From Cytidiella melzeri (lineage: Eukaryota; Basidiomycota; Agaricomycetes; Polyporales; Irpicaceae), in the NCBI GenBank assembly GCA_022592445.1, contig JABYQR010000201.1, positions 1 through 64,000 on the forward strand: a stretch of 64,000 nt of DNA. The letters run 5' to 3'. Under the pieces are notes generated by a model. That model was not told where the DNA came from. It saw only the letters and a list, made by a program, of their open reading frames with translations, and did no database searches. This document shows, piece by piece, positions 32,168 to 42,197 of the stretch (the stretch's first letter is position 1; each line of letters starts with the position of its first letter). The position numbers and the translations under genes are program-made.

Positions 32168-32731
32168 ATGTCATTTGAAACTTTGTTCCCCCATTTCAAA
32201 CGCTTACCGACAAAGCACGAGCTTCCTGGCTCGAGTGCTCAGCTCATCTCACGCCACTTCGATGCCTTGATACAGTTCCGAACGGAACTCATAAAATACA
32301 CCACCTCGAATGAGTTTCAATCCACGCTCTTCACGTGCGGACTAGAAGTATACGAGGAAAAACGGAAGATGTTGGTTGACTCAGTCAAGGAACTCTGCGA
32401 CGTCTCTTCAACCGCCTCGAGCATGCTCCAGTCTAACATTGAGCGGAGTGTCGACTATTCTCTGGGGCCGTACGCAGATTTCGATAAGCACCTGAGCTGC
32501 AGCAATGCCTCGGATGTATTTTTCGCAGCCGAAGCCTCCTGTCGCCTCCTGTGCCGCATGTTGGTCGACAAACCAGGCAGGATAGCGAAGTGGAAGCAGA
32601 ATTATTGCGCACTGCAAGCTGCCTACGAGCGACTGCGAGGCGTCCCTCTCGAATCTCGGAACAAAATCGAGAAAATCAAAGCGAGCATCCAGAGGGTTTT
32701 GGAACGGTTGGAGAAGCAGGGTTACTACTAG
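32168..32731 (+). CDS. Hypothetical helical protein, 187 aa
   Basis: A single-exon frame from ATG 32168 (MSFETLFPHFKRLPTK) to TAG 32731. A TATAAATA box lies about 90 nt upstream. The protein is predicted helical throughout, with heptad-like Leu/Ile spacing in the middle (MLVDSVKELCDVSSTASSML) and at the C-terminus (KIEKIKASIQRVLERLEKQ), suggesting a coiled-coil or small helical bundle. No signal peptide or known domain. It lies between the mating-type pair and the second copy of a duplicated segment. I do not recognise the family. Confidence 0.55.
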   Translation: MSFETLFPHFKRLPTKHELPGSSAQLISRHFDALIQFRTELIKYTTSNEFQSTLFTCGLEVYEEKRKMLVDSVKELCDVSSTASSMLQSNIERSVDYSLGPYADFDKHLSCSNASDVFFAAEASCRLLCRMLVDKPGRIAKWKQNYCALQAAYERLRGVPLESRNKIEKIKASIQRVLERLEKQGYY

Positions 32732-32856
32732 GAAATTGGAACGTTTACTGCTGATTAGGACCGGTACTACGGTAAGTCTACCTCGCCCTCTAGCTCGTTT
32801 ATTGTCCTCAGACTCAGAGCAGTGTTAGCAGCATCTCGAGCGCCTCCCATATATCC

Positions 32857-33312
32857 TCAACGGTCGCAGATTACATCTCGAACTGCGTACTGAAGCTGAC
32901 GATACCCTGACTGGGGATACCGGTCAACATACTCGACGAGTAGTGGAGACGAATGTATCATATTATTGACTCGGATCACTGGTGCTATGTCACCTATACT
33001 CTCATTCTCAATCCTCAAGCCTCTGTCACCCTTTTCTTCACCCGCAACAATGTCTGAGGATAACTGAGCATCGTCGACTAATTCCGAGATCTCGGGCGTA
33101 CCCATCCGCAAGACTGCGATCCCTTCTGGCCAAAATCCTACGTGAGGATCAAGAGTCACGCCACAGCTGCTTCTAATACCCTCGCAGAGCTGCACGCATA
33201 TCCGAGTCAATGTCTGAGAATATGAGTGAGACTTTTGTCGAAGCGATGGGTCCTGACATGCTCTTCTCCACGGGCTATCTGCGATTCTGGTACTGGGGTG
33301 TAAGAATGACAT
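32857..33312 (-). CDS. Hypothetical protein, 151 aa, overlapping duplicated segment copy B
   Basis: Minus-strand frame from ATG 33312 (MSFLHPSTRIADS). Its first ~75 residues lie in the segment duplicated at 29430-29745. There the frame reads QTLTRICVQLCEGIRSSCGV and GIAVLRMGTP, with differences enriched at third codon positions over the left half of the repeat, which argues for past coding on this strand. In the right half the plus-strand frame (33222-33434) is equally conserved, so the assignment is uncertain. The C-terminal half has no counterpart in copy A. Unrecognised. Confidence 0.35.
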   Translation of the reverse strand: MSFLHPSTRIADSPWRRACQDPSLRQKSHSYSQTLTRICVQLCEGIRSSCGVTLDPHVGFWPEGIAVLRMGTPEISELVDDAQLSSDIVAGEEKGDRGLRIENESIGDIAPVIRVNNMIHSSPLLVEYVDRYPQSGYRQLQYAVRDVICDR

Positions 33313-33365
33313 ACGTTCCGGGGGCCTTTATATGCTCCTGTATTGTCAAATTACGCATATGGTGC
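33085..33365. repeat. Diverged duplicated segment, copy B
   Basis: Paralogue of 29430-29745 in the same orientation, separated by about 3.6 kb. Similarity ends near 33365 on the right and fades near 33085 on the left. Confidence 0.7.
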
Positions 33366-33942
33366 ACTGCAAAGTCATTGTACTCGTCAGCTAGACGAAG
33401 CTGCCGTGCATTACCATCCACTCACTCTGATTGACAAGTTTCCCATTCGGAAGACTCGGAGCGGGGGGCTCTCAGCGGAAGCCTTATCGTTATGACATCG
33501 ACCGCCCAAAATGTCCGCCATTTCCTCCACAGCTACTAAAAGAATGTAAGGGTATATTGGAGATGGAAGTGTGCATGAAGCTGGACGCCCGCACATGCCT
33601 CGCCGGTGAGCGCTGCGTTAGGCGTGTTGAAACTCCGACAGCTGCATCATTTGCCTGATTTGGGTTGTGACGTGCACCTCTTCCGAGTCCTCTTCCTGCT
33701 ACTACTAGCCAGCTCATCTACGAGACATTCATCATCACAGCGCAAACAATTTGTTCCTCATGACAGCAATAAACACAGCTATTGGAATTGCAGCGGGGCT
33801 GGTTTGATTGACACGAGTACGAGTATTCAAGTTTCAGTTGTCGCAGTTACCTGTCCCTACCTGTCCCCGGGTTCATGAGCTGTTGATATAAAACCCTCCA
33901 CTCTGCGGCAGATACTCCTTTTTCCTTCTAATCACGAACACG

Positions 33943-34295
33943 ATGTCACTGAAGAGAAAGCTTTCGCTAGAATTTGAAGAGTCAGTGGCCTACTCTGTGA
34001 GTTACTATCATCTTGATCTCCCTTGCAGCAACACGGAAACGCTGACCTTGAAGCGCACGCTGTGAAGGCCGCAAAGCGACCTAACCTTCTTGAAAACGCG
34101 AACCATAATACAGATGTTGCTATGTCTGACGCGTTCCCCGATGACGACCAAATCAGCGCACTCGACATAACCGAACACACGCAGCAGCACGCTTATCCGC
34201 CTGCAAACACAGCATATTCCAAGCCATACCCAGAGTATTCTTCTCCAGAAAACTCTCCCACTAGCTCACGTTCGTCGCATTTTCTGGCCCATTGA
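33943..34295 (+). CDS. Small conserved-looking acidic/polar protein, 107 aa
   Basis: Two exons (33943-33996 and 34029-34295). The first exon reads MSLKRKLSLEFEES. The second contains AVKAAKRPNLLE, then DVAMSDAFPDDD, and a Ser/Pro-rich tail. The overall plan (MxLKRKLS start, AK(R/Q)xxL core, VAMSDA, Ser-rich end) resembles small uncharacterised agaricomycete proteins I have seen before; no function is known. The best-donor intron is only 32 nt (33997-34028, GTGAGT...GCAG). An alternative donor 12 nt upstream (GTGGCC) gives a 44-nt intron in the same frame. A GATATAAAA box lies at 33885-33893, about 50 nt upstream. Confidence 0.6.
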
Positions 34296-35208
34296 GAATA
34301 GAGCTGAATATAGTCGACAGCATTTTACCCCGACTTCGTGCTGTACGCCTGCGCTGATCAAGACAGACCGCCCGACGCAACCAGCAGGCTCATGAGCCCT
34401 GCTGATTACCACAGTAATCAGCAGACTGTAGACATGGAAACCCTTGAACTCTCGTTTACGCGTCGTCAGTAATAGCCTAAGGCTTAGCGTTCCTGCTAAT
34501 TGTGTATCGTGAGATTTGACGTGTGTAGCAGACCGATGTCATATTGAAGTTGTTGTCATAATTCTAGGCGTATCTCAAGTACAGACTGATCCCGTGCTCA
34601 TTCGAGGTCCGCGCACGAATTGCGTGGGCTGTACAGGTTCCAAGCCGGCGTAGAACGCGTCTCTTGTCAAACTTCTCCGCCACTCCTGCCCGCATCCTAC
34701 CCTGGAGCGCCCTTGCTCTGCGCCGCGACTCGTTGTGAGCAACACATTAACTTTTGCTACACCCTGGTGACGATAAAACAACCCTTTTTTGCACGCGGGC
34801 TGTCTATGGTCTCAATTTGCGCAGTGTATGCCCTTAGGTTCCCATTTCAAATATTCAAATCGGTAGGCTCAGACTCGGACCTCCGGTGAGGCAAGTGATC
34901 TATTCATTCAGGGCGAGGATATATCACAGCTGACTGCGCGAAACATAGGGCCTGAGGCTTACTCCGCGAACCCAACTCACTCTCGAGCAGCTCGAAAGAC
35001 CCACTAGAATTTGATCGTATTGGGAAATAAAAATACTTTCATGGTACTATGCATAAACATCTTATCCGCGATGACATATATGTTATGCTTGTGACATCAT
35101 AATAGGATGTGTAAGCATGAGCCCGAAGGTGAGATATACCCTCTATTTCGTCTTTTCCCTCGCCACACCTTCAACTCACGCAGCCAACCAGCTGGGCATA
35201 GATTGAAG
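34296..35208. other. Intergenic region
   Basis: No supported gene or repeat. It should contain the promoter of the NmrA-like gene starting at 35209. Confidence 0.5.
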
Positions 35209-36245
35209 ATGGTGAAGTACGTTCTCACAGGCGCAACCGGTGGTCTTGGTTCCAAGGTCTTCAAACACTTGATCCGACTCGTTGGAGGTGCGCTATTATT
35301 CTACATTGTCATAAACCCAGCATCTCCAACCTTGCGACGAATCCTCCATAATAGCAAGTGATGTAATCGTATCACTATACAATCCCGCAGGCGCAACGCC
35401 TGATATACTCGATTCCGGCGTCGAGATCCGTCAAGGCGATTTCACCAAACCCGAAACTCTCGACGCTGCCTTCCTTGGCGGCGACAAGCTGCTCGTCGTA
35501 TCCTATCCGTCCATCGCTTACGAGATACGCGTCAAGAGTCACATCGCCGCTATCAATGCAGCGAAACGCGTGGGGATCAAACACGTCTACTATACTTCCT
35601 TGATGTTCGCGGGAGACAGCCAAGCGGCGGTGATGCAGGCGCATAGACACGGAAAAATATCTGAAAGAGAGTGGCTTGACGTACACAATCATACGGGAGG
35701 GGATATACAGCGAGAGTTATCCGCTGTACTTTGGATACTGGAATCCCAGTCGGGGAAGTGAGGCAAGGGTTCCGTATGGTGATGGCGGCATTGCATGGGT
35801 ATGTCGAGAGGATTTGGGGGAAGGTACCGCAAGACTTATGATGACGGTGTGTGAAATGTACACGCGGAGTCAGACTTGAGTCTCGTTGACAAATGTGATA
35901 CAGGACACGCACGCAAACGAGACCGTCAAATTTACAGGGTCAAAGGCATGGACGCTTACTGAGCTCGCACAGCTCATCACAGCGACACTCAAATTAGAAC
36001 CGCCGCTGAAGCTCACGGTCATCCCTCTAGAGGAGTATGTTAGCAGCAACAGCGGCGGGGAGGACCTCCTAACGAATTGGTCGACGACGTATCCCGCGTT
36101 GGTGCGGGGTGAGCTCGCTGTTGTCGATCCTCTCTTGAGAGAGGTTTTAGAGCGCAGCTTGAAGCCGTTTGAGGAGACTGTGCAAGAGATGCTGAGTGTC
36201 CCAGGCGACGCCGGAGAAGCAGCAGTCAAACGGTACAATAAGTAA
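35209..36245 (+). pseudogene. NmrA-like NAD(P)-binding oxidoreductase, frameshifted
   Basis: Three exons (35209-35287, 35355-35846, 35904-36245) encode an atypical short-chain dehydrogenase of the NmrA/HSCARG type. The N-terminus has the dinucleotide-binding GATGGLG motif (VLTGATGGLG), then VRQGDF-like RQGDFTKPETL and VYYTSLMFAG. The C-terminal part (YTIIREGIYSESYPLYFGYW, then ED..E.TARLMM) is typical of NAD(P)H:quinone oxidoreductase 2-like NmrA proteins. Within exon 2 the frame changes by one base near 35651: CACGGAAAAAT reads correctly if one G is removed. Otherwise all splice phases agree. Either a recent pseudogene or a sequence error in a purine run. An intact protein would be about 300 aa. 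Confidence 0.75.
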
Positions 36246-36447
36246 ATATATATGCACTTTCTTGCAGCAAACCGTAAACCGAGACATAATTCATGTGATT
36301 CGCGCCAAACGATGGATATAATGACCATGATAGTACTTGGCATTCGGGTGCTACATCGTGTATTAAGTTGTAACCAGCAATTATAAGTAATACTGTAAGA
36401 ATAGGCACTTGAACAAAACCCCCCGTAGTCCATCAAAACCACCTATC

Positions 36448-37498
36448 CTAAGCTACTCTTTGGTCATAAATCCACCCGCGGAGATCTTTCATGCGCTGTT
36501 CAAGGACTGCATTCGTATTATCTTCGCCAAGATCTCTGATCATATGCGCAGGGTGGCTGGCGAGCAAGACCATGACACATCGAAACGTGTACGAGATGTA
36601 GACCTGGACAATCTTTGCAGTGTCTGTCAGCAAAACCTCAGGCTCTCCCGACCAAGACCAGCTGTTTTCATCATCATACTATGAGGAAAGAAGAACGGTG
36701 AGGTGTGTCACTCTGACATGCGCTATCAAACATACCAGGTAGGACGTATGGTGAACGAAGCGCGACATGAAATTCACAGATATCCGCCGAAGAAGTTGCG
36801 CTGCTGTAACCCATGGTGCATAACGCACAGCGCTCCACCGGTGCGAAATAACAACGTGAGGGTCTTCCACCCACTACTCCGAAGACATTGTCAACACTTG
36901 CAAATTATGAGGAAGGATGGTGCTCACCGCATAATGACAGGAATCTAATGAGGAACTCGAGATCTCCTTCAGCGCACTCTTGCACCCATCGCTTCCGAAC
37001 TGCCTTCCGCCAGGCTTCAGCTTCACTCGATCGACAATGATCCCTCTGTAAAGAGGCAGTCCTTTCGGGACGACCAGCTTCACGAACCAGAACTGAGGTT
37101 GGAACAGTTCGTCCGGTATTTCCGCGTCGTCGTCATCGTCGGGGACTAGTATTGCACGTTTAAAGGTAGCATGGGCCTGGACGGTCTTGACCGACGGCGA
37201 GCTTGTCTTGACTGCCGAGACGTCGTAAGTAATGCGAACAGCATGTTCGAGAGGATGTATGCTTGTTGAGGCGTATTCGGTGCTTGTGTCCATTGGTAGA
37301 GATAGAGAAGCAGTGTTAACGTCGTGAGCCGTTGGGTGGAAAAGGGCCTTGAGGTGTACTATCAGTATTAGTCGCTCCACGCCTGCGCAAATGACCACAG
37401 TGTACATACCTGGCCGATTAGCGATGAGATCTTAGAGCAGTGATAGCAACCTTGCTGCAACGACCAAGGACCATACGAGATGAAGAAATGTTGTGCAT
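36448..37498 (-). CDS. Uncharacterised protein, 280 aa, five exons
   Basis: Minus-strand exons 37498-37477, 37430-37410, 37358-36928, 36873-36736 and 36678-36448 join in phase through introns of 46-57 nt. The core reads RPVHLKALFHPTAHD, ITYDVSAV, FQPQFWFVKLVVPKGLPLYRG, VISHRWSAVRYAPWV and a long helical end (VYISYTFRCVMVLLASHPAHM). No signal peptide is evident and no catalytic motif is recognised. An acidic run of five Asp lies near residue 85. The two smallest 5' exons and the start are the weakest part; the last three exons are well supported by phase and continuous protein-like sequence. It ends 200 bp from the NmrA-like gene, tail to tail. Confidence 0.6.
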
Positions 37499-39215
37499 AG
37501 CGTACGGAGAACAAGAGAGCTGCAGTGGCCGTTCCAAAGAGGCGTACACAAAAGGATCAAGCGTCTCGCCAGTCCCTTGCGGCCACCCCTACCAACAACC
37601 ACAAAGAACGGGCGACGTGGAGTCCAAGGCCTTGGCTACTTTCTGGTTGGATGTTCAGATGAACAGACGAGACACCTCGTAACAAGCCACATATATCCTA
37701 TCAAAGAAGACAATGAAAAAGAGTACATACTTTCTTACATTTTCCCTTTTGAAAATATTTGCCTCAAGAAGTAATTTCTGTTTCGTGGTGCTTTCTCCAA
37801 TGGACTAACAGTCAATTTTCTGACCTCTGAAAACAGCACATTTTGTCTTTGTCTTTCATCTGAAATAAGATCAAATAAACTGCTGTGGATTGCAGAGAGA
37901 AGAAGATATTGGTATGCAAAGGCCATTATTTAATCTATGTCATGAGGGAGAATAGAGACAAATTGTGCCATTCTTCAAGAACAGAAAACTGACTGTTAGT
38001 TTGGCAGAAAAGTTACAGCAGAACAGGCCACTTTTGGGAGGCAAACAATGTAAATGTTTTGCAGAAGGTGTATATTTGAGGAAATATGTACTCTTTTTCA
38101 GTGCTGCCAGTGATACACCCGGAAACTGCTGGACATGCAACAGGCCCAAACACGAGCACATTTGCATGGACTAGCAGCCCTTGTCACTCGGGAGACTTGT
38201 GATGTCGCGCATTGCATTGCATTGTCACGCGTTGCACTCTCGCTGTCCCTCAAACACAAGCTCATCCCTGGTCAGCACCTCATGGCTTCCTTTCTTACTT
38301 GCTCCCTAGGATTCTGCAGCTCTTTCCCTTTCCTTTGATAGAAGTACCTTGCAAAAAGCCTTTCTCCTTCCATCAAGTCCCTCAATCACAGCACTGCTAA
38401 GCATTTGCTTCCATCACACTACTTTGCTTTTCATTGCACAGCCTTGCATCGCCTCACGTTGATACAACTGGAAATTGTGTAGGAATGCAGACTGACCCTA
38501 TTGTGTGGTATTGCTTGGCCTGAGAGGTGTCACAGAAAGATTTGAGTAAAGCAACGGCCATCAGCCAAACCTCAGAAGCTTTGAGCTGCAGTCCAAGGAC
38601 TTACTTGGTTTCAGCGTCCCAACCTCTGATGGCAGTGCAACTCTCATTGCAAGCAACTCATATGATCACAATAGGCAATACCAGACCAAGCAACGGCTAA
38701 GAACTGCAACAGCAAAACAATCCTTGGGATTGTGGCAAAATAAATCCAGTGAGCCTCTAGCACTTGAGTCACATTTCACGGCAAAACCTATTGCAGACTG
38801 CTGAGTGTTACTCAGTTGGCATCACACAGTGTACACGGCAGGCCAAAAATTGTCCAAGTTTAGAAGTTGCATCCTGTTTCCTGCCCATATACAAGCTGTG
38901 CCCGCCATTTGCTGATTTACTCTGTCACATTTGCCTCTGTTGCTCGCACATTGGACTTTGTCAGAGGAAAGCTAGAGTTAGGAAAAATAGCATAGATATA
39001 TAAACAAAGCTGCCTTGTAAATTTTTGTGCAGAATGCAACTTCCCTGTGGTTTTCCCCTCAAGTTTGCCACTGCCACTTTGCCCCTCGTGTCTGGAGCAA
39101 CTCTGCAGTGTGTATCTCTCACCCTGCATTACTTTAACCTTCATATACCAAGTTGAACAGGATAGATTGAATGGGTTGAAGCATCCTTGTGGACATTCAT
39201 ATCAAGGTTGTCTTT
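37499..39215. other. Repeat-type region that looks CpG-poor, no gene
   Basis: Right of about 37700 the sequence changes character: AT-richer, rich in TG/CA and with few CG dinucleotides by eye. It contains an inverted repeat (37804-37822 / 37982-38000). No host gene is supported. It probably forms one decayed repeat block with 39216-42017 and 47185-47900. Confidence 0.5.
37804..38000. repeat. Inverted repeat, MITE-like
   Basis: The arm ACTAACAGTCAATTTTCTG (37804-37822) and the reverse complement of 37982-38000 match at 18 of 19 positions, with about 160 bp between. Weaker pairing extends outside the arms. No target duplication was fixed. Confidence 0.5.
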
Positions 39216-40374
39216 CTAGGTAGTCATATCGTCGTCAAAGCTATAAAGATCCTCAGCAGTGATCTCAACAAAACTTGGATAGAGATTGTTGTCGTTGTTG
39301 GTGAGTCCTTCCTGCTGATCTCTTTGGGACGCTTTGTTGTCAGCCTCTCCGCTTAGGTGATTCAACCCTGGGATCTCCTTGTTGTTGTCATAGTTGATTG
39401 GCCCAAGCATTACGTCTGTCACATTGACCATTCTGTAGGGCGCTGGAGCTGGTTCAGGAAGGATGTGACCACCTTCCTGTGCTTTGACAGGCTCGTCAAT
39501 GTCGTGTGCGTGCATTTGCTGGGGACATGGGGCTCCACATGGCCTTCAAACAGCAGTACAGTTGGTGTTGGTGTTGGATTGAGCAACAATAGACACAGTA
39601 CCTGTACATGTACGCTACAGTCTAGAGCAACATGACCATGCTTGTTGCAATTGTAGCATCTAATGTTTGCAAACTGCTGCATTGCATCGAGGTCCATTGG
39701 AGTTGGCTCAGCTGTCCTGTCTTTACCTGGATGTGGCGCAACTGAGGTCTGTGAGAAAGGAGGTGCTACACCTAGGAAGGGAGTGTCACAACGGGGCTTG
39801 TTCTTTGCTCGCAGGTTGCAATCTGACTGGTGGTGCAAAGATCCCGAGGACCTCTGTGTCTGGTTGACAAGCTTGCTAGTGTGAGACCACTCAAGTGCAA
39901 GGCCATACACATGAGACATGTTCTGGTTTGTGTTTCCTTGCAAGGCCTCGGTGATGTACAGAAAAGCCTGTTTTGGCAGTGAGGCTGTAAACTCCACCTC
40001 TGGTTGTAGTAGGTCATCTGTGTATCAAACATACTTGCATCAAGAAGTTGGAACTTCTGAGTATAATCTGACATGTTACCATAATAGGCGAGTACATGCA
40101 TCCTAGCGCAAACCTGATCCAAAATGATGGACGTGTCAAAATGCTGGCAGAGAAGTGCTTCAAAAGCAGTCCAGTTGTTTGGGATGGCATTTTGCTGACG
40201 TTGACTATGGTACCATGACAAAGCAAGACCATTGAAATAGATTGCAGCTGTCACGACCCATGAGTTGTGGGGAACAGCTGACACATTAACCACACTGAGG
40301 AAAATAGTGATCCAGTGGTTCACATTGCTGTGTGGGGAGTCAATGTTACCACCAAATTGCTGGGGAGAAACTCA
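39216..40374 (-). pseudogene. Retrotransposon gag remnant with CCHC knuckle
   Basis: The minus strand encodes, in three frames, a gag-like protein: WVVTAAIYFNGLALSWYHSQ and WTAFEALLCQHF (retrotransposon gag domain), then after a shift near 40000 LPKQAFLYITEALQG, then PTPMDLDAMQQ with CCHC knuckle CYNCNKHGHVALDC (about 39640-39680), then after another shift an acidic tail to 39216. No protease or polymerase follows, so it is a gag-only relic of a Ty3/gypsy-like element. It differs clearly from the gag at 16808-18010. Confidence 0.75.
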
Positions 40375-42012
40375 AAGCGAGATGTTTGAAAGTTACGAGT
40401 GTAGGGGATGACTTGGAGAGTCAACTAACTCTGGGAGTAAGTGTCTTATCATTTCTCTGCTCTCTAGGAGCGGTATATCTACATGTCTGTAACTAGATTA
40501 CTAATGCTACAGTAATGTCATATGAGTAAGGATTGGTAAGGATTGGTAATCATATGACTAGAGATTGGTAATGCACAGTCCTGCTTGCTAATACTACTGA
40601 ATAGAGAATGTAAGCGATGACTGAGCATCTGTCGCGGAGCAACTGCTGCTAGACTAACAAACCCTAAACAAGGGTGGAGAAGAGGGGGAGTGGAAGTGGA
40701 AGTAGATCTCCAACGACAACAACAAGGTCAAAGTCGATGATAAGCAGGCAAGCAGGCACAGAGGCCGGATACTAGCAGTGCAAATGACAGAGTTAATAGG
40801 GTATGATACTTAAGTTACATGTAGTAACTCACCTAGCAGTGCAAATGACAGAGAGGTCAAGATGCAGAGCTAGGGAGGGTAAGGGCTACTATATATACTG
40901 TGGCTGGGTGGTCTGTGTGCAAGTTCCCACACTAGGGACTGGAGTAACTGTGGGACTGGAGTAACAATAGAACAATAAGGGACCAGGGTAACTGTCAAGG
41001 ACCAGGGTAACTGTCAAAGACCAGGGTACGTAGAACAATAGAGCTAAAACAATAGAACAATAGAATAGGAACAATAGAAAAATAGAAACTGGGGGAATCC
41101 CTAACAATAGATAGAAGACAATAGATGAAAGACAATAGGGCAAGAAGAACTGGGGGAATCCCTAACAATGGAAGGAGAACAATAGAACAATAGCCTAGGT
41201 TGATCTGGAACCGCTCCAGATGGAGTCTAGGGTTTGGGTCTGGACTATTGATAAATAAGGCAGGATGTCACGTGACCTGGGTTAGGGTTAGGTCCGGTAA
41301 CACTCCTAGCCGGAAAATAAGCGCTCTAGATAGGCGCCTAATGCTATAAACTTGTGACAATGTTGGAAAAATCTGGTCTCTGTTGAACTATCCATGTCAG
41401 CATCCTACATAACTGAATGGTGCTGACTGAGCCTTTAGTAAGCTCAATACATTTGGTATATGAAATATGAGTCATGCAGAAGCCTCATGGTACTTCTGCT
41501 ATTCAGTCATGGAAACTACTGGAACACAATGCCATAAGGTGCAAGTATTGCATTGTGTGTGATCATAATGATGATGGAATCACATGCTATGTACTATCTG
41601 ATCTTATCTATCTACATATCTAATCTACATTGTCCATAGACCTGATCTCCGATAATCAGCAATACAATCTCACTTTGACACGAGCTGCAACTTGTAGTGG
41701 GAGCAGCCACTGCGGGAGCCTGAACGGTGAGTTGAGCTTGGGAAAGAACAGTGGTTATAGACTGCTCAAACTGCTGCTGTGTGAGCAACTGCTGTTGTGC
41801 AGCCTGAACCTGATGTTGAGCATCAAGAGCCTGCTGTTAGGCTTTCTGAAGCCAAGTGGTAAGGGAAGTGATAATTTGTTGAAGGGCATCAGCTACTCCA
41901 GCAGGAAGCTAATTTTGGAGGGTATCTATTCTGCACAAATGTATCAAACAAGATAAAATTGTGACAGCAGTATATCAGAGTGCGGTGATAATCCCTGTAA
42001 GTTGGAGAGGTT
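40375..42012. other. Short-repeat-rich region, no gene
   Basis: Clusters of short direct repeats: GGATTGGTAA (40527-40575), GGACCAGGGTAACTGTCAA (about 40980-41025), many GAACAATAG units (40970-41190) and two GAACTGGGGGAATCCCTAACA units (about 41085-41170). It could be the LTR or untranslated part of the gag element to the left. Copia copy 3 is inserted at its right side. Confidence 0.55.
40930..41200. repeat. Satellite-like array of GAACAATAG and related words
   Basis: GAACAATAG and AACAATAG variants recur roughly a dozen times, interleaved with two ~20-bp repeats. The complement (CTATTGTTC) recurs at about 47333-47500 on the far side of copia copy 3. Confidence 0.65.
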
Positions 42013-42017
42013 GAAAC
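42013..42017. repeat. Target-site duplication GAAAC (left)
   Basis: GAAAC precedes the left LTR and recurs at 47180-47184 after the right LTR. Confidence 0.92.
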
Positions 42018-42188
42018 TGTTAGAAGGCTATGAAAGTAGAGGAAAGTATTGAGAGAGTAAGACTGAGAGGGATCACACAGTGGGAGTTGGGGATCAAAAG
42101 TGCGTATCGTTGCATTGATCAGTTTAAGTCTTATATACGGTAACTACAGCGCTCGTACGTTGAGCGTCTAATTTAATATAGTCGAACA
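42018..42188 (-). repeat. 3' LTR of copia copy 3
   Basis: 171 bp, TGTTAGAAGG ... GTCGAACA. The plus strand holds TTATATACGG, i.e. TATATAA on the element strand, a likely promoter core. Confidence 0.95.
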
Positions 42189-42197
42189 CTCCCCTTC
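42189..42197 (-). other. Polypurine tract of copia copy 3
   Basis: On the element strand GAAGGGGAG lies directly before the 3' LTR. The same tract is found in copy 2 at 10262-10270. Confidence 0.75.

Noticed and set aside
27438..34300. A second HD gene pair or HD fragments right of HD1
   Set aside because: No WF-x-x-x-R helix or other homeodomain piece was found on either strand in this interval.
41279..41292. GGGTTAGGGTTAGG, resembling telomere repeats
   Set aside because: Only two units, inside a retroelement-type region, with genes continuing on both sides. Not a telomere or a clear interstitial array.
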